Below, piece by piece: positions 1 to 5,918 of a DNA stretch of 7,414 bases. Under the pieces are notes generated by a model, which was not told the DNA's origin, made no database searches, and saw only the letters and a program-made list of their open reading frames with translations. Made by a program: the position numbers and the translations under genes. The DNA comes from an uncultured Porphyromonadaceae bacterium (GTDB lineage Bacteria; Bacteroidota; Bacteroidia; Bacteroidales; Paludibacteraceae): the NCBI GenBank assembly GCA_937898265.1, contig CALEJM010000164.1:1-7414 (forward strand), in the 5' to 3' direction. The number at the start of each line of letters is the position of its first letter. Position 1 is the first letter of the stretch.

Positions 1-1321
1 TGGCGAGTTGGTCGATGTAGAAGTAACCGCTCTTCTGGTTCAGTTCGCCGTCCCAGAGGAGGGCAAGGTGAGTGCCAGGGGTGTTGGTGATGCCGTCGAG
101 AGCCAACGCATAGAAGTTCCAGTAGTTGGTGTTGAAGAGGGTGTCGACTGGCGTGAAGGTTGACGCATCGGCAACGTCGGTCATTGTACCAATCAACAGA
201 CGGCCACCGATTTCACCATTGAAGTTGGCGGTGCAAGCGTTGTAGAATGAGAGACGGTAGCCAGCGTAGCTGCCAGAGAACTCAGGCAAGATGGCATAGG
301 TCTTCGAGTTTGCAGTCGTGCTGTTGTAGCAAGCCATGCGGAGGGCGCAGCTGTCGGTCTCAGATTTCTGATAGCTGTTGGCACCGCCATAGATAGCTGG
401 TTCAACAATCTGTGCAGGAGAGCCGGATGGTGTGCCAGTCACCTCAAGGATGGTCTGCCAGCAAGCAGGCATCACACCTTCGTTAGGACGTGGTGATACG
501 AAGTCTTGGCTGTAAGGCAAGGTGTAGGCAGGACAAACGGTGGTGAACTGGTAGCCTTCGCTCCAGAGTGATGGACGTCCGTCGGCAGCGTTACAATCTG
601 CTTTCACATAGAACCAGTAGGTGGTGTTGGTGGTAAGCATACCGCTGAGGTCTACATAGTTCTCGGTGAGAGCGGTCTCGTACATGAAGGCGCAGCTGCT
701 GTTCTCGGTCACGGTGTCTGGGTCAACCTCAGAGGTGGTGACGAGGAGGTCGAAGGTCAAGCCATTGCCAGCACCCCAGTTGAGCTGAGCGCCGTTGCCA
801 GAGAGGTTGGTGACGCTGAGGGCGGTTGGGGTTTCGCAGAGACGGTCTTCAGCCACGGTGATGTCGTCGAGGTTGATGTAGTTGTAGGCGTTACGGAGAC
901 CACCGTCGGTGTAGAATACAATATATTTACCGTTGCCGGTGTAGTTACGGAAGCGAACTACCTGTGGTTCCCAGACGTTGCTTTGGGTGGTCCAAACGGT
1001 GTCGACAGGAACGAAGGTGGTTGGGTCGCTGAGGTCGCTCATCGCACCAACTATCAAACCATAGGAGGTGGTTGATGAGTACATGATGGAGAATTCAACA
1101 CGATAGTCTTGGAGCAAGGCAATGTTGAGCTTAGGCATAGCCACCATGTTTGGATCGCTTGTGGTTGACTGATAGAAGTAGAGACACTTCGTGCCGCCAG
1201 CTACAGAGCGGTTGTTGTAGATGTAAGGATAGTTGCCGCCAGAGATGTGTGTCCAGCAGTTTGGTGTGGTGCCGGTACCTGTCTCGGTGTTGTCCTCAAA
1301 GTCTACGAAGTATGGGAAGCG
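1..1321 (-). repeat. Start of super-repeat unit 3, off-pattern: J6 (type A) - fn3 - J7 (type A-like), cut by the edge
   Basis: Residues 1371-1810. J6 has FPYFVDFED, PNCWTH, VGAMSDLSDPTTFVPVDTV, YTGNGKYIVFYTDGG and NLDDITV. The fn3 (1532-1633) starts CETPTAL and has TTYWFYVKADC and SLWSEGYQFTTVC. J7 starts TLPYSQDF, has PACWQT, IGTMTDVADASTFTPVDT and GYFYIDQL. In units 1 and 2 this position holds a type B domain, but J7 carries the type A signature (G.MTD..D.STF.PV), so the strict alternation stops here. What follows lies off the window. Confidence 0.75.
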
Positions 1322-4300
1322 GTTGACGATGGTGCACTCGGTCTTGAAGTTGGCAGGGAACCAGCGGCTGGTGTCGTTGCCAGAGCAGATGGTGCGCACG
1401 TACGCATAATATTGTGTGTTTGGAGTCAAACCGCCGATAGAGTCAACAGCAGCAGTGGTGGTCACGTGGTGGAGCACGCCGCTGAGGTTGCTGAAGTTGA
1501 TAGGTAAGGTGTCAACAACTACCTCATAGGAGAGTGGTGTGCCTTGAGCAGCTTCGAAGGTCATCACGTTGTAGGTGTCGTAGACGTCGTGGTGAACGGT
1601 GGTTGCACAAGACAACTGAGAGATGACGAGGTTGTCGACACAGCCACCTGGCTCAGTACCGAGAGAGGTGTCGTCGCGCCAGTAGAAGAGGATGTACATG
1701 TTGACCGTATCGGTGATGGTGATGGTCTGTTGTACGTTCTTCCAGATGACAGAGGTAGCTGATGGGTCGTTGAGATAGCCTTTGGTACCGTTGAGAGAAA
1801 TCCAACCAGCAGGCACGGTGGTGTTGGCAGAGAGTTTGCCAGCAGAACCAGCGGTGAAGGTCTCGCTACCTGGAGCAAGGAAGGCACGGAGGTAGTCGAT
1901 GGGGGTCTCGCCGCCAGCTTTCCAGTCGAAGGAGACTTCGTAGATGCCTGGGGTGAACTTCACAAGACGGTAGGCGTAGTTGTTGGATGTTGAAGTGATT
2001 GAGTAGTTGGCAGAGGTGCCGTTGTCATCAGAGATGTAGAGAGCGCTGCTGTCGCCGTTGCCGGTTGCGTTGCCAATCACCCATTTGTTGGTCTGGGTGC
2101 CGTTGGCAAATTGCCACATAGCGTTGTCGGCAGCGTTGCTGAAGTCGGTGATGAGTGGCAACTGCTCTGGCATATCGCTGGTGCTGAAGCTGTATGGCAG
2201 CGACCACGCTGAGGTGTCGCCAGCGCCGCAGATTGAGCGAACGTAGCAGTCGTAGGACGTTGCAGCTGCGAGGTTGTTGAGGGTGATGGTGTCATTGGCG
2301 GCAATCACGCTCTTGAGGATGTTGGCAGCTGTGATATCATTGCCATGAGCCACGAGGACAGCCTCGAAGTTGGTAGCAGTGCCACCGTCGAAGGTTACCA
2401 TTGCTCTGTTCTCGGTAGCACCGAAGACGAACAAGTCTTTCGGACGAGGACAGGTTGGGATGAGCTCAACAACGACGTCGTCGATGTAGACACCGTTGGT
2501 TGCGCCACGCGTACCGTCGTAGAAGGCGATGTATTGACCGTTACCTGTGTAGCTGGTGAAATCAACCTCAATGAGCTTCCAGTTTTGACTGGAGGTAGAT
2601 GACGTTGCGTCGCAGTTGAATGTCTGCACCGGTGTGAAGGTGGTGAAGTCGGTTGGATCGGTCATCACACCTACGGTGATGTTGTAGGTCAATGTGGTGA
2701 CGAGCATGTAGAAGCTCAACTGAACATCTTGGATGGTCTTGCCAGGTACGGAGAGACGTGGAAGAGTCACACAGTTGTTGGCAGAGGCGGTAGCGTAGAA
2801 GTAGAACGCACCAGTGGTGCCAGTGTTAGGTGTGTGGTTGTAGGAACTTGATGAGATGTAAGGGTAGTTGCTGTACTGCTGTGTAATGTTCCAGCAAGCT
2901 GGCTTAGCTGAGGTGCCTGTGCCTTGACCTTGGAAGTCCTCCATGAAAGGAAGGGTGCGGATGTCGTCGCAAGCGGTGCGGAAATCCAAATCCTGCCAGT
3001 AGCCGAACTCAGTTGCTGAGCAAACGCCACGAATGCGGGCGGAGTAGGCTGTGTTGGCGTCCAAAGTGTTGACGGTGAAGGTAGCAGTGGTGAGGAGGGT
3101 GTCAACAACGACGTTGGTGCCTTTCATCACTTGGAGTTGCCACTGAGTCTCGCCGCTAGATACCCAACTGAATGTTGCACCGTTAACGGTTGGAGTGCCA
3201 GCGGTGAAGTTGGTTGGGGTGGAGCAAGTGAAGTGGTCGATGGTGACGTTGTCGATACAAGCACCAGGCTGTGTGCCGATAGAGGTATCGTCGCGCCAGT
3301 AGAACACGAGGTTGTAGGTGGTGGAGTCGGTCACGGTGATGTTGTAGCTGGTGTGCTGCCATGCACCGCCTGTGAGGTTCATCTTCGCTTGTGAAAGCAA
3401 CTCGCCGCCGAAACCTGCAGTGGTTGCAGTACCGAAGGCAGTGGTGCCTGGGTTGAAGGTGGCAGTAACTGGAGCCAACTCAACACGGAGGTAGTCGATG
3501 GTGCTCTCACCGCCAGCTTGCCAGTCGAAGGAGATGTTTGAAGAACCTGGAGGCAAGAGGATGGTGCGAACAGCCATAACGTTGGCAACGCTGGCAACGT
3601 CGTACTGAGCGGTTGCGCCGTTGTCATTAGAGATGTAGAGAGCGTTGCTGCCGCCGTGGTTGATGGCTGAGCCGATGGTCCAACGGTTGGTCAAGGTGCT
3701 GTTGTAGAGGTCCCATTGAGCGTTTTCGGTTGGGTCTTCGAAACCGCAGCTGTATGGTGGAACGGCTGCCACGCTGGTGGTAGTAAATGAGAACGCGTCT
3801 GCCCATACGGAGGTACCGTTGCCCTCTGCAGTACAGTTGGATTGTACGTAGAGGTAGTAGGTGGTACGGGAAGAGAGGTTGCTGAGGTTGACAGAGGTGG
3901 TGTTGACTGTGGTGGTGAGCACGTCGGCAACGTCGGTGTCAGGGTTGGTCAAAGGAGTGGTGCTTACTTTGACGTTGTAGGCTGACGAGCTGCCCATCCA
4001 TTGGATGGTGGCGTGGTCGCTGGTCACAACACGAGCTTGTACCAAAGTTGGTTTTGGACATGCTGGGATGTCTTCAATCAACACATCGTCAATGTAGTAG
4101 TAGAACAACTGTGTGCCGTCGGCACCGTCAACCATGAAGCAGACGTGCTTGGCAGCAGCGTTGGTGGCTGAAGCAAATGGAACGGTGTACTCTTTCCATG
4201 TGCTTGCAGCGGAAACAGGGATAACAACCAACTCCTCGAAGGTTGAGAAGTCGGTAGCGTCGGAGAGGAGACCAACGTGTACCTTGGCGCTGGTGGTTGA

Positions 4301-5431
4301 GCCGTAGCCCCAGAAGGTGATCTGCTGGTTGCGGATGTCGGTGGTGTTTATCTCGTGAGAGGCGATGTAGCTCTTGATGGTACGAGGAGTAGCATAAGAG
4401 GTTGAGTTGCTGTAGTAACCGTAGAGACGAACAGATTGTGAGCCACCGTGGTGAGTGGTGTTGGTGGTTGGTGCATAGGTAGATGCAGATGGAGTGGTGG
4501 TGCTCCAGTCGCCGTTGGCTTCCCAGTTCTTGGTCCAGCAGGTAGCGAATGAGCTGGTGCTTTCCATAGCATCGCTGTAAGGGAGGGTCTCAGGGGCACA
4601 GGCGGTGGTGAAGGTGCCTGCTGCCGACCACGCACTCTCGTCGCCATTGCCGCAGTTGGCACTGACGTAGAAGTAGTAGGTGGTGCTTGGGGTAAGACCG
4701 GTGATGGCGTAAGGTTTGAAGTAGACGGTTTGGTCGAACACGTTGGCGGTGGCGGTCATGTCGCTCATCGCGGTGGTGCTCACTTTCAAGCCGTACTCGA
4801 AGGCAGCTTCGTAGGCAGTCCACATCAACTCGGCTGAGTTGGAGGTGATACGATAGGCCCTGAGGTCGGTTGGGGTGAAGCAGACGGAAGCGTCGCCAAG
4901 ACGAAGGTCGTCGATGCCGATGCCGAGACCAGAACCGTAGACAAACTCGAAGGCTACCTGAAGGGTGCCTGAGGCAACGGCGGAGAGATCGACACGCTGA
5001 CGACTCCAGATGGTTACTTCGTCAGAGAGGGTCTGAACCAAGGTCCAGGCTGCTGTAGATGACGAGCGTGCATAGATGCGCAAGGTGTCGCGGGCATAGC
5101 CGGTGTTGACACCACGAGCCTTTTGCACGAGGAAAAACGAGAGCTCAGGGGTAGAGAGTGAGCTGATGTCTTCCATTGGGAGAATCAGCTTGGTGTCTGC
5201 CTGCTGATTGGTGGTGAAGAGCGACACGTAGTTGCTTCCTCCGTGTGCGGTCACACCAGTCAAACCTGAGTTCGATACCGTCCACGCGGTGACACCCGTT
5301 GCGGGGTCTTGAGTCCACGTAGTAGGCAAGCCTTGCTCAAAATTTTCCGTAAGGATAGCAACTTGAGCATTTACGCTGACACACCAGCCCATCAGGAGGG
5401 CAAGCACGCCGAGCAAAAGCTTTTTACTCAT
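1..5431 (-). CDS. Very large modular surface/secreted protein (J + fn3 repeats), N-terminal 1810 residues, 3' end off the window
   Basis: The frame is open from ATG at 5431 to the left edge with no stop. An in-frame TAA at 5444-5446 and a signal peptide directly after the ATG fix this start. A Sec signal peptide (about residues 1-22) is followed by alternating domains: J1 26-183, fn3 184-278, J2 279-457, fn3 458-556, J3 557-735, fn3 736-821, J4 827-993, fn3 994-1087, J5 1091-1274, fn3 1275-1366, J6 1371-1531, fn3 1532-1633, J7 1638 to the edge. J domains begin LP(F/Y)..DF and end Y/CIDD/N.; fn3 domains begin with Cys and carry a C..GDTS.W-like motif before F.T. The family (choice-of-anchor J, Cleaved_Adhesin) includes the gingipain/HagA adhesin domains of Porphyromonas. 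No enzyme domain is visible. A T9SS sorting domain beyond the window is expected by analogy with the right-hand paralog, but is not seen. The adhesin role is inferred; the modular identity is well supported. Confidence 0.93.
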   Translation of the reverse strand, partial: MSKKLLLGVLALLMGWCVSVNAQVAILTENFEQGLPTTWTQDPATGVTAWTVSNSGLTGVTAHGGSNYVSLFTTNQQADTKLILPMEDISSLSTPELSFFLVQKARGVNTGYARDTLRIYARSSSTAAWTLVQTLSDEVTIWSRQRVDLSAVASGTLQVAFEFVYGSGLGIGIDDLRLGDASVCFTPTDLRAYRITSNSAELMWTAYEAAFEYGLKVSTTAMSDMTATANVFDQTVYFKPYAITGLTPSTTYYFYVSANCGNGDESAWSAAGTFTTACAPETLPYSDAMESTSSFATCWTKNWEANGDWSTTTPSASTYAPTTNTTHHGGSQSVRLYGYYSNSTSYATPRTIKSYIASHEINTTDIRNQQITFWGYGSTTSAKVHVGLLSDATDFSTFEELVVIPVSAASTWKEYTVPFASATNAAAKHVCFMVDGADGTQLFYYYIDDVLIEDIPACPKPTLVQARVVTSDHATIQWMGSSSAYNVKVSTTPLTNPDTDVADVLTTTVNTTSVNLSNLSSRTTYYLYVQSNCTAEGNGTSVWADAFSFTTTSVAAVPPYSCGFEDPTENAQWDLYNSTLTNRWTIGSAINHGGSNALYISNDNGATAQYDVASVANVMAVRTILLPPGSSNISFDWQAGGESTIDYLRVELAPVTATFNPGTTAFGTATTAGFGGELLSQAKMNLTGGAWQHTSYNITVTDSTTYNLVFYWRDDTSIGTQPGACIDNVTIDHFTCSTPTNFTAGTPTVNGATFSWVSSGETQWQLQVMKGTNVVVDTLLTTATFTVNTLDANTAYSARIRGVCSATEFGYWQDLDFRTACDDIRTLPFMEDFQGQGTGTSAKPACWNITQQYSNYPYISSSSYNHTPNTGTTGAFYFYATASANNCVTLPRLSVPGKTIQDVQLSFYMLVTTLTYNITVGVMTDPTDFTTFTPVQTFNCDATSSTSSQNWKLIEVDFTSYTGNGQYIAFYDGTRGATNGVYIDDVVVELIPTCPRPKDLFVFGATENRAMVTFDGGTATNFEAVLVAHGNDITAANILKSVIAANDTITLNNLAAATSYDCYVRSICGAGDTSAWSLPYSFSTSDMPEQLPLITDFSNAADNAMWQFANGTQTNKWVIGNATGNGDSSALYISDDNGTSANYSITSTSNNYAYRLVKFTPGIYEVSFDWKAGGETPIDYLRAFLAPGSETFTAGSAGKLSANTTVPAGWISLNGTKGYLNDPSATSVIWKNVQQTITITDTVNMYILFYWRDDTSLGTEPGGCVDNLVISQLSCATTVHHDVYDTYNVMTFEAAQGTPLSYEVVVDTLPINFSNLSGVLHHVTTTAAVDSIGGLTPNTQYYAYVRTICSGNDTSRWFPANFKTECTIVNRFPYFVDFEDNTETGTGTTPNCWTHISGGNYPYIYNNRSVAGGTKCLYFYQSTTSDPNMVAMPKLNIALLQDYRVEFSIMYSSTTSYGLIVGAMSDLSDPTTFVPVDTVWTTQSNVWEPQVVRFRNYTGNGKYIVFYTDGGLRNAYNYINLDDITVAEDRLCETPTALSVTNLSGNGAQLNWGAGNGLTFDLLVTTSEVDPDTVTENSSCAFMYETALTENYVDLSGMLTTNTTYWFYVKADCNAADGRPSLWSEGYQFTTVCPAYTLPYSQDFVSPRPNEGVMPACWQTILEVTGTPSGSPAQIVEPAIYGGANSYQKSETDSCALRMACYNSTTANSKTYAILPEFSGSYAGYRLSFYNACTANFNGEIGGRLLIGTMTDVADASTFTPVDTLFNTNYWNFYALALDGITNTPGTHLALLWDGELNQKSGYFYIDQLA
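1322..2953 (-). repeat. Super-repeat unit 2: J4 (type A) - fn3 - J5 (type B) - fn3
   Basis: Residues 827-1370, matching unit 1 domain by domain. J4 (type A) has LPFMEDF, PACWN, VGVMTDPTDFTTFTPV, YTGNGQYIAFYDG and VYIDDVVVE. J5 (type B) has LPLITDF, DSSALYISDDNG, FDWKAGGETPIDYLRA.LAP, FYWRDDTSLGTEPGGCVDNL. Similarity to unit 1 is visible in DNA too: the 17 bases at 1671-1687 recur exactly at 3288-3304, and 1885-1902 recurs exactly at 3484-3501. This is an internal duplication of roughly 1.6 kb that has since diverged. Confidence 0.8.
2954..4597 (-). repeat. Super-repeat unit 1: J2 (type A) - fn3 - J3 (type B) - fn3
   Basis: Residues 279-826. The type A J domain (J2) has LPYSDAMES, CW at its start, VGLLSDATDFSTF and YYIDDVLIED. 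The type B J domain (J3) has CGFEDPTENAQW, HGGSNALYISNDNG, FDWQAGGES.IDYLRV.LAP, FYWRDDTS and PGACIDNV. The fn3 domains begin at Cys458 and Cys736. Cys458 to Cys994 in the next unit is 536 residues and Cys736 to Cys1275 is 539, so the whole four-domain block is the repeating unit. Confidence 0.8.
4598..5356 (-). other. First J domain (J1) and first fn3 domain of the left gene
   Basis: J1 (about residues 26-183) starts ENFEQGLPTTWT and contains DTLRIYARSS and W..VQTLSD, ending with GIGIDDLRLG. This is the common Cleaved_Adhesin/MAM-like form, with one strand carrying a 'DTLR.Y.R.S' signature, and it differs from both J types found later in the protein. The fn3 domain (184-278) begins CFTPTDL, has ITSNSAELMWTA, TPSTTYYFYV, then CGNGDESAWS and F.TAC. 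Domain class is read from motifs; exact borders are approximate. Confidence 0.75.
5366..5431 (-). other. Sec signal peptide of the left gene
   Basis: Residues 1-22 show the usual three parts: a basic start (MSKK), a hydrophobic core (LLLGVLALLMGW) and a small-residue end (SVNA) before Gln23. The likely signal peptidase I cut is after Ala22. Cys17 lies in the core but no lipobox (L-[AS]-[GA]-C) surrounds it, so a lipoprotein is unlikely. Export to the periplasm by Sec is the required first step for T9SS cargo. Confidence 0.85.
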
Positions 5432-5478
5432 AAAATTTGGTTTTTAAGTTAGTAACAGTTAATTGATATATAGTTCTT

Positions 5479-5507
5479 TAAAGAAAACAGTCCGATAGTT
5501 TTCTTTA
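5479..5507 (-). promoter_or_regulatory. Hairpin in the 5' leader of the left gene
   Basis: A perfect 10-base-pair inverted repeat (5479-5488 with 5498-5507) encloses a 9-base loop (5489-5497). It lies between the predicted transcription start and the ATG, so it would be in the mRNA leader. The right-hand end of the overlapping 12-base palindrome TTCTTTAAAGAA (5474-5485) uses the same bases as the lower stem arm, so the two pairings exclude each other. Stems are mainly A-U, so stability is modest. A regulatory role is inference. Confidence 0.4.
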
Positions 5508-5533
5508 TAGTCTTCACACAATATAAAGTGTAG

Positions 5534-5562
5534 CAAAATTACCAATTTCTTCGTTTCACAAA
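5534..5562 (-). promoter_or_regulatory. Bacteroidota-type promoter of the left gene
   Basis: On the minus strand TTTG (5559-5562) is followed after 17 bases by TAATTTTG (5534-5541), an exact match to the -7 element TAnnTTTG of the Bacteroidota primary sigma factor, with a spacing inside the accepted range. Transcription would start near 5525-5530, giving a leader of about 95 bases. The leader just before the ATG is A/T-rich (AAAAACCAAATTTT) and has no Shine-Dalgarno, as is usual in this phylum. Confidence 0.7.
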
Positions 5563-5833
5563 TTGTCTCTCCGACCTACACGACCTTTTTGCCGACAAAA
5601 AAGGGTTTTTCTCCGAGAGAAAGTCTAAATATCTGTATTTCTGCAGAATTCCGCGATTTTTTGGACATTGTGCGCGAGAAGTTCAAATCAAAAAAAAGCA
5701 TAAAAAACGATTTGAACCTTTGGAACACATTACACAGAACCCCCTTCACAAAAAACAAAAAGCCAGTGCAAGGTTTGAGCAGAGATGAGCTTGGTCATCT
5801 ATGCTGAACCGCCGCCTGGCTTCTTACGAAAGC
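5563..5833. other. Intergenic stretch with two inverted repeats and no convincing gene
   Basis: This stretch lies between the left gene's promoter and the right gene's terminator. It contains a perfect 9-bp inverted repeat (5681-5689 with 5709-5717) around an A-rich 19-base loop. It also contains a 10-bp stem with one G/A mismatch (5778-5788 with 5795-5805), flanked by a further complementary 6-mer pair (AGCCAG 5761-5766 with CTGGCT 5816-5821). Short frames exist on both strands, but they start with TTG or are very small, and no TAnnTTTG promoter element was found for them. I see no tRNA-like fold. Confidence 0.5.
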
Positions 5834-5862
5834 AAAAAGCCCCGCTGTGGGTAAGCGGGGCT
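5834..5862 (-). terminator. Rho-independent terminator of the right gene
   Basis: Read on the minus strand, a perfect 9-bp G/C-rich stem (AGCCCCGCT at 5838-5846 pairing with AGCGGGGCT at 5854-5862) with a 7-base loop is followed by five T residues (complement of 5834-5838). It lies about 57 bases past the stop at 5919. There is no T-run on the other side, so it acts leftwards only. It separates the right gene from the left gene's promoter. Confidence 0.85.
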
Positions 5863-5874
5863 ATGGTAACCACT

Positions 5875-5901
5875 CCCCTCCCCCTTTTTACGGGGGAGGG
5901 G
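5875..5901. repeat. Perfect C/G-run hairpin just after the right gene, with adjacent G-tracts
   Basis: CCCCTCCCCC (5875-5884) and GGGGGAGGGG (5892-5901) form a perfect 10-bp stem around a 7-base loop (TTTTTAC). The G-runs continue on the plus strand to 5913 (GGGG at 5904-5907, GGG at 5911-5913). Together with the terminator downstream, this places two strong hairpins in tandem after the stop codon. It may help end transcription, protect the mRNA 3' end, or be a copy of an interspersed intergenic repeat; the sequence alone does not decide. Confidence 0.7.
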
Positions 5902-5918
5902 TTGGGGAGAGGGTCTTG

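Noticed and set aside
1322..4597. CRISPR-like or tandem DNA repeat array.
   Set aside because: The repeats are long, diverged, in frame and protein-coding; there are no short direct repeats with unique spacers.
1..5431. Possible frameshift or break in the left gene, because no long complete frame is bounded by a stop in the window.
   Set aside because: Translation from 5431 stays in one frame to base 1, with domain motifs in order throughout; the gene is merely cut by the edge.
5576..5758. Minus-strand frame of 60 codons, with an internal ATG at 5668 giving a 30-residue Lys-rich peptide.
   Set aside because: The long form starts with TTG, no promoter element was found upstream, and the composition is low-complexity Lys/Phe. 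The short form has no support beyond being open. It is noted as part of the unexplained intergenic segment instead.
5589..5807. Plus-strand frame of 72 codons opposite the previous one.
   Set aside because: It starts with TTG, has no promoter or recognisable domain, and runs through the inverted repeats.
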